Source of the DNA: Syncephalis fuscata
Lineage: Eukaryota; Zoopagomycota; Zoopagomycetes; Zoopagales; Piptocephalidaceae
Direction: 5' to 3'
NCBI GenBank assembly: GCA_025786725.1
Contig: JAHLTZ010000014.1
Coordinates: forward strand, 124,001 to 188,000
Length of the DNA stretch: 64,000 nt
The notes beneath the pieces are model-generated. The model ran no database searches, was not told where the DNA came from, and saw only the letters and a program-made list of their open reading frames with translations. This document shows, piece after piece, positions 1-11,130 of this stretch (position 1 is its first letter; each line of letters opens with the position of its first letter). A program made the position numbers and the translations under genes.

Positions 1-100
1 TTTTGTCATACATTATTGTTTTCTTTACTATTATTGTGCTTCTACAAGTGCTCTCCTTTTTCCTACTGTTTTTTATTTACATGCACTACAACTAGCTATT

Positions 101-2049
101 ATGTCTATTCGAGTTATTCCATTGGGTGCTGGCCAGGATGTCGGCAAGAGCTGTGTTCTTGTCTCTATCGGCAATAAGAATATAATGTTTGATTGCGGCA
201 TGCATATGGGCTTTAACGATGCCCGACGCTTTCCCGACTTCTCCTATATATCCAAGTCGGGCCGCTTTACTGAGCTGCTAGACTGTGTTATCGTATCGCA
301 CTTTCATCTTGATCACTGCGGTGCACTGCCATTCTTTACTGAAATGTGCGGCTATCACGGCCCGGTCTATATGACCCATCCAACCAAAGCAATATGTCCA
401 ATTCTACTTGAAGATTATCGTAAAATTATGGTGGAGCGTAAAGGCGAGCAAAATTTCTTTACAGCTGAAATGATACGAGCCTGCATGCGTAAAGTGGTGG
501 GCGTCAGTTTACACGAAACGATACGTGTCGATGACGAACTTGAAATTAAAGCTTACTACGCTGGACATGTACTGGGTGCAGCCATGTTCCACGTACGGGT
601 GGGCCACCAATCGGTCGTTTATACCGGCGACTACAACATGACACCTGATCGACATTTAGGTGCAGCATGGATTGATCGCTGTCAACCCGATCTACTTATT
701 ACAGAATCAACCTACGCCACTACTGTACGTGATTCTAAACGGGCCCGTGAAGCTGATCTTCTTAAAAAGGTACAACGCTGTGTGGAACAAGGCGGCAAAG
801 TACTTATACCTGTATTTGCACTGGGCCGTGCTCAGGAATTATGTGTACTGCTTGAAACTTACTGGGACCGTGTCCATCTAAATGTGCCTATCTATTTCTC
901 GGCTGGTCTTACCGAAAAGGCCAATCACTACTATCGTTATTCATTGGATGGACAAATCAAAAGATTAAAAAAACATTTGCCGATAGAAATGCTTTTGATT
1001 TCCGTGGTATTAAAGCATGGCATCCGGCCTATTTCAACCAAACAGGTCCTATGGTATTGTTTGCTACACCGGGTATGCTACATCAAGGCACTTCATTGAA
1101 GGCATTCCAACAATGGTCTGCCGATCCACGCAATATGGTCATTCTGCCTGGATATTGTGTTACTGGTACAGTTGGTGCCAAGGTATTGGCTGGTCAAAAG
1201 AAAATAGATATCGATGCATTTACTACGATTGAAGTGAATCTACAAGTAGAGAATTTGTCATTTAGTGCACATGCTGATGCCAAGGGTATTTTACAACTAA
1301 TACGTCAATGTAAACCACGACATGTTTGTTTAGTACATGGTGAACGACGTAAAATGGAATTACTTGCTGCAGATATTACACGTACACTTCATACACCATG
1401 CTTTTATCCGGCTAATGGATCAGCGATCACCATTAATGGACATCGTGAAATACCCATACGTGTAGCTAAACGCACTTTATTACGAGATCGACTAAAACAG
1501 CTCAATAACAACAACAATAACAACAACGATACAGCAATGGCAACAAATCTACCCAATATTATAACTAAAAGCAGTAAAGAAGCTGCCGGCAATACAGAAG
1601 AATTGGTTAAAGGTATTGTACTGCTTGAAGGTAACGATGTTCAATTAGTATCGTTAGATGAAGCCTCTTATAAAGGACAGAAACATGATGTAAAATATAA
1701 ATTACGTATGATTTGTCAACCATTGTCCAGTTCAGGACATATTGATAACTACAATAACGATAATACGGTAAATACAACATCAATGATAAATGAACTGATA
1801 AATCGTATACATGACACATTATCATCTGCTTCTTCTATGACCAATTGTAAGATACAAACTACAAATAATACAATAACTATTAATGATGTGGCAATTCAAC
1901 TTGTTACATCCTCTACAAGTCCTACAGCTGATATCACTTTTGAGGATAAATACTATGCTGAAATTAGCTGGATTCACTCGGATTATACACTTGCTGGACG
2001 TGTAATACAAATGATACGTCCCTTTTTTGCAGAATCTTTTATGGACTAA
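101..2049 (+). CDS. INTS11: Integrator complex subunit 11 (metallo-beta-lactamase/beta-CASP endonuclease), one frame break
   Basis: Catalytic RNA endonuclease of the Integrator complex, which cleaves nascent snRNA and promoter-proximal transcripts in the nucleus. The N-terminus has the PLGAGQDVG motif and the zinc site HFHLDH at residues 67-72, with H156 (YYAGHVLGA) and D177 (YTGDYNM) as further metal ligands. The text [18 protein letters not shown] and [11 protein letters not shown] follows INTS11 rather than CPSF73. The beta-CASP half has [20 protein letters not shown] and [11 protein letters not shown] poly-Asn stretch precedes a short C-terminal domain. No intron is needed. The frame changes near 940: after YYR the continuation ([11 protein letters not shown]...) lies one frame over, as if one T were missing. 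Both halves carry family sequence, so an assembly error is likelier than a pseudogene. Convergent with ALG14. Confidence 0.94.
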
Positions 2050-2187
2050 GCTATTAGTTGTTACTTGTAAATTAAAATTTTGATTTAGAATGATTTAAAC
2101 TATATTGTATTTATTATTAGTCAGTGGTGCCTATTTGTTATTGTATAGTTATAGTATATCCACTAGTATTACAGTTGGTTAATGTCA

Positions 2188-3123
2188 TTAAACTAAAACA
2201 CCCGAGTAAATGGCTCGTGGGTATTTATCTTTTAATGTTGGCCATTGTACGACAAAACAATCCACTGCTAAATAGAGAATACGGCCTGTAAGTGAAAGTG
2301 TTTGTGTTCGAGCAAATGATTCGACATAGACTATTTGTGTATTACTTAGACCCAGTGCCTATATTATGAATATTAACATTAATATTAGATTGATATTGCT
2401 ATTATTGCTTAATTACTTACTCGATATATTAATATAATGACACAGACTGGAACACAACTACCTGGCCCATTACAAATAAACTAATTTTGATTATTCATTC
2501 ATTTAATTAGACTGGCTAGTATTATTGATTTATATCATTACCAGATCAGGTGATTGTTGCCAAATAATACTAATAGCTGCTATTGCCGACTTGATAACAC
2601 TCCATGGTGTAGTTAGAAAGCTTTGTCCAACCTTACGGGCTCGTGGTAATGAACATATTGTATACTGAATGATGTTAGACGTATAGTTGATCAATTTATA
2701 CGAATACTTACATTCTTTACCGTTTGTGTTTGTGGTTGGTTTGCTTCCCATCGTATGGCACGCCGCTCACTTAGTGTATCTCCTTCAGTAATAATATAAG
2801 TGCGTGGTGTATACCATTGCAGGCAAAGTGCCTGTAATAATGCCAACATTTCAGTTGTATGACCACCTATGTGTATACATGTGTATTAGAATAGATAGTC
2901 AACTAGTAGCTATTGTATTTGCTATTTAATAGCACAATACTATGCTTAACCTACCTGAACCAAGCAGAATTGTTACGCGACAAAAGTGCTTAGTAAGTTG
3001 AAGTGGTTCAATGGGTCCTTTGTGCAGACCAGATATAATATACCATAGCCGTAATGCTAAAAGCAAAGCAACATACAACACCGCCTAGTATATAGATTGC
3101 CGTATAGACCAAATAAAAGCCAT
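2188..3123 (-). CDS. ALG14: ALG14, UDP-GlcNAc transferase membrane subunit
   Basis: Membrane anchor of the Alg13/Alg14 enzyme that adds the second GlcNAc to dolichol-PP-GlcNAc on the cytosolic face of the ER. Spliced exons on the minus strand give: a hydrophobic N-terminus (ALLLALRLWYII); the split motif LGSG / GGHTTEMLALLQAL; YTPRTYIITEGDTLSERRA; SLPRARKVGQSFLTTPW; PDLFICNGPGSCVPVC; and a final exon with IVYVESFAR, LTGRILY and VVQWPTLKDKYPRA. At least four short introns with GTA..AG borders separate them. The stop is TAA at 2188-2190. The start is uncertain: the ATG at 3121-3123 is followed in frame by a TAG just before the hydrophobic segment, so a 5' intron or a base error is likely. A (GT)n tract lies just upstream. 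Confidence 0.87.
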
Positions 3124-3170
3124 TACTACTACAACCAACGTGTTATGTAAGTACAAACGGAGAACCAATG

Positions 3171-3176
<6 letters not shown>

Positions 3177-3206
<30 letters not shown>
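3177..3206. repeat. (GT)n microsatellite
   Basis: Uninterrupted GT dinucleotide tract of about 15 units between the divergent ALG14 and panC genes, in their shared promoter interval. Confidence 0.9.
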
Positions 3207-3210
<4 letters not shown>

Positions 3211-3471
3211 AACGAGTAGAGAGAGCATGTGAATACAAATAATCGCCAACAGAAATAACTAATGACCGATTTAAGTGCATGGCGGAGCTTAGATTTACAA
3301 TTTGTATATTAGTCAGGGTATATTTTTCTGTTAGTTCTCAGCTTTAGTTTCATTTTCATTTTATTCACGAATAGTTCTATTTGTTGTTGTCTTCTTGTAT
3401 CAGTATGACATTTCCAGAAATAAACGGTAAGTATAGATAAAAGTGCCAGGACAGATATACCAACTATTATT

Positions 3472-4462
3472 ATGATAAACGCTGCAGATAGCTCTGATCA
3501 GTCTGCACCTTTTGTAATTCAGTCAGTCGAATCTTTACGTCAATGGAGACATGAAGCTCTACTAGCAGGCAAAACTGTTGGTTTTGTTCCAACTATGGGT
3601 GCATTGCACGAAGGCCATTTAAATCTTGGTAGGTGTAAACAGTGTTGGTATTTTAGTTGTTAATAACCATGCTTATTATGATAATTAGTTCGTCAAGCAA
3701 GAGTAAAATGCGATTTGGTTGTAATAAGCATTTATGTTAATCCGTCACAGTTTGCACCCCATGAAGATTTGGATGTCTATCCACGTACGCTACCTCAAGA
3801 TATTAAACTACTAAGTGGCGAATCTGGTCATCGACCACTAGCTGATGTGGTATTTACACCCAGAACAATCGATGTCTATCCAGATGGCATCACCACTGAT
3901 CGGTTGAAGCAGCATGGCGCGTTTGTAGAAGTGCTGGGACTTTCACATCAAATGGAAGGTGTTTCACGGCCGCATTTCTTTCGAGGTGTTGCCACGATTG
4001 TTACCAAACTACTGAATCTAGTGCAGCCAGACACTGTATTTTTTGGTCAAAAAGATGCACAGCAGTGTGTTGTGGCGCGGTCGCTGATACGTAATCTTTG
4101 CTTGCCAGTTCAAATGGAAGTGGTACCAACCACCCGTGAGCCGATGGTGTGGCTATGAGTAGCCGCAATCGTTATTTGTCAGCCGAGGAACGCGAGGCAT
4201 CCCGTGTATTCTATGCGGGACTAAGCAAGGCACAAGAAGCATTTGTCGCGGGAGAACGTCAACGCGATGTCTACTATCACTCGTACAGACGGAAATTGAA
4301 AAGGCGGTCTCAATCATTGAGTTGGAGTACTTGAGCCTGGCCCATCCGCATACTTTGGAAGAGTTGGCTGTAATAGATGATATGGGCGCTATTCTTTCGG
4401 GCGCTATCAAGCTATCTAGCGCTCGTCTAATTGATAACGTGCTATTAAACTGTGAACTGTGA
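3472..4462 (+). CDS. panC: Pantothenate synthetase (pantoate-beta-alanine ligase), two frame breaks
   Basis: ATP-dependent condensation of pantoate with beta-alanine, the last step of pantothenate (vitamin B5) synthesis. Exon 1 (3472-3628) ends in the nucleotide-binding motif PTMGALHEGHLNL. An intron at 3629-3688 (GTAGGT...TTAG) joins to VRQARVKCDLVVISIYVNPSQF. Further on are HFFRGVATIVTKLLNLVQPD and FFGQKDAQQ. The frame then moves by one near 4142, before the MSSRNRYLS motif, and again near 4275, after which EIEKAVSIIELEYL leads to the stop at 4460-4462. Both shifts are explained by one missing base each. All signature motifs are present and the total length is normal (about 310 aa). An upstream ATG at 3404 followed by GTAAGT may mark a 5'-leader exon. 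Found in fungi, plants and bacteria, not animals. Confidence 0.93.
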
Positions 4463-5811
4463 ATTTAAATAAGTATTAAATAAATAAGGCTTATTTGCTT
4501 TATGATAACGACCATTGCAATTGTGCTATTTGCAGTATAATAACATAAAAATTATAAAAATAATGATACTTGCTCAGTATACACAATTTATAGCTTTCTA
4601 CCTAATTGATGTATAAGATAATAATACCGAGTTACTCGAAATAGATATATTGGACACATGCTTATTTTATTGTTCTGCGTACACAACTATAACATGCTTT
4701 ATGAATATAATAAAATTTACCTGATTAATTTATTATCTTTCATCCATTATACGTTCATTTAAAGTTACTACAGTTAATTTATAAAAAATTGAGTGTCTTT
4801 TAGCTGATAATGGTTAATTTATTTATTATATTTCTAGCTATTTATGTATTCATACTGCTGTGTATCGTTCTATCATATAATAGCAGTGTTTTATTTACAA
4901 CTGCTGTTTGTTTATTGGTATATATATTTACTATGGAGTTTGTTTACTTCGAGTATTGCCTTCATTTCATCACACACAATATAATCTTACTATTATTATT
5001 CATTATCCTATATTATTATATATTGCATTAATAAGTATTATTTGCAATTCAAACTTGACTCACTTGATCATATACACATAAATTATATTTATGACCAATA
5101 TTCATGCACTTTTTTGTCTGCCGCACTCTAACAAAGCAAGAAGAGTTGTTTTTCAAATTATAGCCTACAATCACTTATCATGCATAGAAAAGAAACAAAC
5201 GTAATAATAGCGAGTTGAACACTACACTCATTATGTTAAAACATAGCGACTTATCTTAGAACTCATCGCCTTTTGACATTCAAACACCTAAAAGCCTGTA
5301 GAAAAAGCAGCTTCTGTTTTGTATGAACTAAAAGAAAATGACATAATCATGCTGGGAGTAAAGAAATGGCAAATTGCATCACAAATATACAGCTATTCTT
5401 TCCAAATAAACCAATAGTATCTCGGCTGTTTAGCGGTGTTTTTTTTGGTTTGTTTACATCTGCTATTATTTGCTACTATTGGATTTGTGACATGAAACAA
5501 TTCACGCTATTGAACAAAACAGGATAAATGAGATGCAATATTACTTAACATAATCTGCCAAAACAAGGGGCGTTTTGATTTAGAAACCAATTAAACTACG
5601 GTGGAATGTATGTTTAGAATACCTTGTAAAACGTTACAATTTTTTGTAGCTATTCAGTATATCATGCAGATATAAAAAGCACGATAATTTAGCCTAGATT
5701 ATTTGCTCGATACTGACGATCCATCCTCTTCTCTGCTCTCTGCTCTCTTCTCCACTTTTCTTCTTTTTTAAGCCAACACAGCCTTTTTTCGTTGAACGAA
5801 TAGATTTTATC
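4463..5811. other. AT-rich intergenic region with promoter of the secreted repeat protein
   Basis: No convincing gene. A 73-codon hydrophobic frame at 4810-5031 has the Phe/Ile/Tyr/Leu make-up expected of random AT-rich DNA. A TATA box (atataaaaag, around 5671) and a C/T-rich stretch (5720-5780) lie before the gene starting at 5812. Confidence 0.6.
5667..5682 (+). promoter_or_regulatory. TATA box of the secreted repeat protein gene
   Basis: The sequence gatataaaaagc is a good TATA consensus about 140 bp before the ATG at 5812, followed by a pyrimidine-rich leader. Position and consensus fit a strong regulated promoter; this is inferred from sequence only. Confidence 0.45.
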
Positions 5812-6270
5812 ATGATCTCAAACAGCTATTTCAGTTTAAAGACTGTTACTGCCATCTGCATGGTGGCTCTACTTGCTTTCCCTTACGACGCAGTTGCATC
5901 GCCCATTATTAGAAACACCAATACAGCAAATTTGCAGCAAACCCAAGATCCAAAACTTGCAGCTATGATGAACCAACTTGCAAATACTCCGGTAACCAGA
6001 AATTCTGCTCGACCGATCAATAGAAATCAGCAGACTACTGCCTCAGCTCAAATGCAGCAAAGCCAAGATGCACAGCTTGCAGCTATGAGACTCCAACTTG
6101 CAAACACTTCGGTAACCAGAAAGTCCACTCGACCAATCAATGGAAATCAGCAGAATACTGTCCCATTTCGATTGCATGAAAACGAAGATGCACGACTTGC
6201 TCTCATGAGAAACCAACTTGCAAACACGGCAGTAACCAGAAATTCTGCTCGATCAGCTAGAGTAAACTAA
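5812..6270 (+). CDS. Small secreted protein with three 40-residue repeats
   Basis: A 152-residue protein of no family I recognise. Residues 1-30 form a signal peptide (hydrophobic core around ICMVALLAF, likely cleavage after AVAS). From residue 41 the mature part is three copies of one unit with a period of exactly 40 residues (120 bp): 41-80, 81-120, and 121-152, the last one truncated. Each has the core Q/E-D-x-x-LA-x-M-x-x-QLANT-x-VTR-x-S-x-R. The linkers are rich in Asn, Gln and Thr; there is no cysteine in the mature part and no clear KR/RR processing site. The copies are also similar at DNA level, so the duplication is fairly recent. It has one exon and a TATA box upstream, and lies next to two predicted secreted kinases. 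A secreted effector or surface protein is possible, but the function is unknown. Confidence 0.8.
   Translation: MISNSYFSLKTVTAICMVALLAFPYDAVASPIIRNTNTANLQQTQDPKLAAMMNQLANTPVTRNSARPINRNQQTTASAQMQQSQDAQLAAMRLQLANTSVTRKSTRPINGNQQNTVPFRLHENEDARLALMRNQLANTAVTRNSARSARVN
5932..6267 (+). repeat. In-frame 120-bp coding repeat, 2.8 copies
   Basis: Units begin at about 5932, 6052 and 6172. Each encodes the block ending QLANT..VTR.S.R. The period of exactly 40 codons has no indels between copies. Confidence 0.85.
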
Positions 6271-6529
6271 GAAACAAAAGCTCAACCGAATCTTTACACA
6301 GCTCGATTACAACAGCAATTAAACTAGCTGCCGTTCACATTTGGCGCACGACCAAGTGTTAACTAAAAGTAAACGCAAGTTGGATGGCCGAATTTGTACT
6401 GTAGCATTACTGCTTCATGGCAAAAACTTCTACATGTCATTGAAGATAGCATTTGATTATCGAATAAACACTTTTACTCCAGATATTTGGCAAAAAATTA
6501 ATGATAATCATATTAGAGTGTAGCAAAAA

Positions 6530-7804
6530 CTATTTAAGCCATGGGTGCCACATCATCTCCTTCATCGTTGGCCGCTTTGACGGATCGATTGTCATAAGTA
6601 GTGCAATAAATTCTTTTGCATGTTTACTACAATTTAAGGGCGCATAACTATGTTGCTGATGGTCAAGCATTTCACGCATGAAATTCTCTCGCTTCTCCAT
6701 TGGCCACTTAATCTTTTTTTCATTTTCGTCGTAATCGGCCTCGTAAGCAACACGATTTGCAAATAATGAATAGAGGTGGCGCCTAATGACCAGCTGTCAA
6801 CTGGTACTAAATCTACCGGCTCCCATAAATATATTTCGGGCGGCGTGTAACCTGGTACGAGGCCATATGGCATATCCCATCCATCTGCAGTCGGCAAAGA
6901 AAGATTAAAATCGATCAGTATTACTTGAATTTGCGGTTTTCCTTTAGTTCTTAATGGTGCGATTTGTACCATAATATCTATTGTCATATATTATACATCT
7001 GTATGTTAAACGCAATTTATACATACTATTTGGTTTAAGGTCGCCGTGGATCCATCCTGCACGATGTAAATAGGCAAGAGCTATAAATAAACAGTTACAA
7101 ACAAAGTTTACAATTCATACCATTCGCTTACTAATAAGCAGTTGCCGCGCAACATCGCGCAACTCGGTATCTTTTTGAAGCGGACTAAGCCGTCGTGCAT
7201 ATTCTCTTAATGTAATTCCCTCGACTAACGATAGCACAATGCATCCGTAGCCGTCAGCAGTGCGGAAATAGGTTAAAAGCTGATTGATAAGATTTTGTAA
7301 TGGCATGGAGCTGGAGTAGCCTGCCCATGCAGGTATTGTAAGCATTTCTGGATCTAGCTTATTGAGTTCCTAACCAATGCACATATGTAAAACACAATCG
7401 CTTATATTATGTTTTTTTTCTTACTAGTAGAGCAGCAACTTCGCGGTCGTACCAGTCAAGGTGGTAAGTACATTTAAGAAATCCAAGCTGTTGATTATAG
7501 TTACATATGCTGTAAAATCGCTCATGGCTCCTCCGCCGGTGCGTTCTTCGTTTAGTATCAATCCGGGCACACCAAGTGCCTCTTCTTCTCCAATATCCGG
7601 TATTTGATTGAATATAGCAAATGGCATAAATTCATCAATTGGACTTGTATCCCCGTACAAATTATATTCCATTGAAAGCCATAGTGAGGATGTCAACGAA
7701 AGACGACTATGGTCTGGAGAATAAGATGGTGTTATGCCAATAACTAGATGGTTACTGACATCAATGATTGTCCATATCAAGGGTAAAATTCTAGTTAGCC
7801 GCAT
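6530..7804 (-). CDS. Signal-peptide protein kinase, copy 1 (HGD/DFN type), two frame breaks
   Basis: Eukaryotic protein-kinase fold on the minus strand with a hydrophobic N-terminus (MRLTRILPLIWTIIDV...) that may be a signal peptide. Spliced exons give: a degenerate glycine loop region; the lysine motif FLKCTYHLDWYDREVAALLELNK split over parts; VLSLVEGITLREYARRL; QLLITLAYLHRAG; the catalytic loop HGDLKPNN; IDFNLSLP in place of DFG; and PGYTPPEIYLWEPVD, VDSWSLGAT and DPSKRPTM. The HRD arginine is Gly and the DFG glycine is Asn; the VAIK lysine, catalytic Asp, loop Asn and metal-binding Asp remain. Introns near 6990-7050, 7080-7130 and 7365-7430. One base is missing near 7490 and another near 6775. 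Stop at 6530-6532. A paralogue lies just upstream. Confidence 0.78.
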
Positions 7805-8635
7805 AGTTTACAATTATATGACAGTATAACTACAGTAAAATAGAAGAATAGACAAAAAGTTACAGTGCTTGCGTGTGTATCTGTGAGCTGTGCATTTGTC
7901 GTTTTGATGTTGCGTTACGTTGGTATTACCATATGGTTCAGCAAAAAACCAATCATGTGCTATTGCAATCTCATGTGAACAATCAGCAGTCACGTCAATA
8001 CTTGCATTGTTTTAAACGTTACAACTAGCATGAATAGACAAACAATGAAAAGATTCAGCTTACATATTTATAATATAATATTAAAAATAGCGTTTGGAAA
8101 AACACAGTGTAAAATTGAATAGCTACATTATAAATATGACCAACCTAGATACTATGAATGGTCTACAGCGTGTGTATTATTAAACGTGTATCATATAATT
8201 ATTAGTATTTTGAGCCAATAGTATAGTTTATGAATCATTAATCTACTCTAAATTCTAATTTAATTACATTCTAATAGCATAATTTAATTTTCAGCCTTAT
8301 TTATATGTATATAATTTGTAATTTCTTTATATAGCAATCATGCTTTTAATGCAAATATGTAGCCATTAGTAGCAAAAGAAGTGGCTATAATTTAACTATA
8401 GTCAATTTCTCAGCTATATCCTTTATAAAATTTGCATTGTCTCTTTTTTTAAATTGACATGTTTATTTATTGGCATAAATTACTTGAATAAATATTATAA
8501 TAAGCACAAAAGATTTAATTTTTTGTCCAACTATTAATATCAAGTGTAAAAAATATGCTTTAATTTTATAAATTCTAATAACTATATATATAGCTTAACT
8601 ATAGGCTTTTACCGCAGACGCACAGCTGCAATGAA
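7805..8635. other. AT-rich spacer between the two kinase genes
   Basis: About 830 bp of very AT-rich DNA with no supported gene, RNA or repeat. It holds the promoter of kinase copy 1 and the 3' end of copy 2. Confidence 0.6.
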
Positions 8636-9895
8636 TTATAGAGATGGCAGCACGCTATGTTGAAGCAGTTGTATTGGAGTTTGCCGATCTTCTGGGCTGG
8701 GCATCATAAGGTCGCTCATAAATTCTCTCAAATCGTAGATGCCAGCTACAGCCGCATATTCCTCCAGTTCATGCGGGATATTTAGTGGAAGACAGCGATG
8801 TTCATTTGTCTGATAGACATCAATTAAAATTCTTCTAGACTTTTTATAACTCATATAACTGATATTGCCATCCGCCAAAATGTACTCTTCATAGGGGCTT
8901 ATATGATTGAAAAAAGCATACATAGTTGCTGCAATAGCCCATGAATCAGCCAAACAAAGTTTAATTGGTACTGGGTTGTATAGAGCTTCACGGTGCGTCT
9001 CTCTTATAAATGTTTCCGGCCCACAAAATCCCTGTGCCTGCAGTACATGGGCTGAATGGCACCATTGCGTAGGTCAAGTGACAAATCAAAATCTATTAGC
9101 TTAATAGCCGGATAATTATTGCGCGTTATCTGTATGAGGATGTCTGTAAATTGCATTCTGTGAGTATTTAACATCAACTAGAGACTAGAACTTACTTTCT
9201 GGTTTAATGTCGGTATGGGCAATATCAACGCAATGTAAATAGGCAACACCTAGCAATGGTGTTAAAAATTGTATTAGCATTATTTTACTTACTTACTTGC
9301 TAATATTTGCTCAAAAATATGCGCGGCATGTTCATACCGAGTGATCATCGGAGTTGTTTCAATATATTCTCTAAGGTCTGTTATGTCTTTTTCACTGGAT
9401 AAAACAATGCAGTTGTAAGCATTACTTGTTACAAATGTGTCATATTGTTGCAAGAAATAATTCATGGAATTACCAAGCTTTGAGCATTCTTTGGAACTTG
9501 TAATGGCTATTCCTTTTTGAATTCTCTAATAAATGATAGTTATAAATTTGTATATAAATGCATGGCCGTCAACTTACCGAAAGCACATCCAATTCTTTTT
9601 TGTAACTATCCTCCTTTTTCATACATTTTAAAAATGCTGGTTTTTCATTAAACGTTACTTTAGATGTGTAAACACCTTCCTTTCCATCTCGATCCCATTT
9701 TTTAAACACCAATCCATTACGCTTATTCACTATTGGTGCATTTGCATCTTTGGCCACAGGTACTTGAATAGAGTTTTTTAAACTGACCCTTGAGTTCAGC
9801 GATTTACTCAATAAATTGCCGGAATAGCCCAATACATTATAATTTAGAATCGCAATTGCATGGATTAATGTCACAGACAAAAAACGGCCCTGCAT
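8636..9895 (-). CDS. Signal-peptide protein kinase, copy 2 (HTD/DFD type), one frame break
   Basis: Paralogue of the kinase at 6530-7804, same strand. The N-terminus MQGRFLSVTLIHAIAILNYNVLG is a likely signal peptide or signal anchor. Residues about 60-95 hold a degenerate nucleotide loop (FKKWDRDGKEGVY) and the lysine motif AFLKCMKKE. Later exons give CIVLSSEKDITDLREYI, AYLHCVDIAHTDIKPEN, ILIQITRNNYPAIKLIDFDLSLDL, QGFCGPETFIRET, LADSWAIAATMYAFF and a final helix ending VLPSL. The HRD arginine is Thr and the DFG glycine is Asp; the Asp of HxD, the Asn of KPEN and the Asp of DFD are kept, so activity cannot be excluded. One base seems missing near 9040. Introns near 9137-9197, 9249-9300 and 9527-9580. 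Stop TAA at 8636-8638. Confidence 0.78.
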
Positions 9896-11130
9896 CTTTA
9901 TAAATGGGTGGATGCGATTAAGCTAAAACAAAATGTGCGGCTGTAAATTGAAAATGTATTTATGAAATATTTTTTATATTAGCGTGCGTATTTTTATATT
10001 TAATCTCAAATATTTGATAGCTTGGCTGTCTATTAGTTTTGGTTTTGGTTTTGGTTTTCTATAAAAATCATTGCAACTTGTTTCTAGCCAATATGATTAC
10101 CATAAATAACCAAAAATACAGGTTAAATATCTGAATATACACATTGGGCTTGACAAGGTTCAAAATAGATGGTAAACGTGCAGTTGAACCCAGTCTATGG
10201 CATAATTGTATATAACAATAAGCATGTCATTTATCTATTTTCAGTTTATAAAATTTAGTGCATGTGTTATTATATGCTACTTATAACTATATAATAAAAA
10301 ACAGGAAATGATTTGTGAGATTGCCCAAAATAGAAGTTACTACAACGTGAAAAATTAATTCAATTTGTATTGTACAGAATTTTAGTAATCTTTTAATTAT
10401 CGGTATATCACTACTATTTTCTAAATGCATTGAATTCCATACTATTGGTTCTAATTGGTTTGAAAGCAAATTCAAAGCTATTCCCAATGATTTTAACGCT
10501 TGTAATGTAGCGTATGCATTATCTATTATAAATACTACAAGTATAATTTACAATCCTATTTTGTATAATCTAATGTCCAAGCACATGGCCAGATGTTTTT
10601 TAATTTATTTTTACCAGTCTGCTTGCTAGTAGTACCACATGGGCCCTCGTGTACAACTATTTGAAGCCTGATAAACAAAAAAGTAATTTCGGTTTAATTT
10701 GCTATTGAGAAAAGTCCTCATGATCGAGTGAACTCTTTAGATACTCAGCCATCGATATGAGAACGCCACGTGTCAGCATCTGTCCCGTTTAGAAGAATAG
10801 GCTAGATGTTTAGCTAGCAACACAATCTAGAACAAAGTTTGTAGTCTGAACCATATTGTACACTGTATTAACATAAAACATTAACCAAATGCCAAACCAA
10901 CGATGCTAATATATTGAGTTTATATTAATAGAAAGTAGTAAATTACAATATAAATCATTAGTTATTCATTTAATTAAACACTGCTTTGTTTACAAATCAA
11001 CGTTAATATAAATGCCATTATATATTATTGATATTGCATTATCAAACCTTGCAATTGGTGTCAACATCTTTTATTACGTTATTTAATCCGCTGCATCATA
11101 TTGCTAATATACTTGTAGCTATGAACAGTA
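9896..11130. other. AT-rich intergenic region
   Basis: No supported gene. It contains three GGTTTT units near 10038-10058, considered and rejected as telomeric. The 66-codon minus frame at 10287-10487 has no coding character. Confidence 0.6.

Noticed and set aside
4810-5031. 73-codon hydrophobic reading frame
   Set aside because: Composition (Ile, Leu, Phe, Tyr) is what random AT-rich DNA gives; no conserved motif, no splice or promoter context.
10038-10060. Three GGTTTT units resembling ciliate telomere repeats
   Set aside because: Only three units in the middle of AT-rich intergenic DNA with genes on both sides; short simple repeat by chance.
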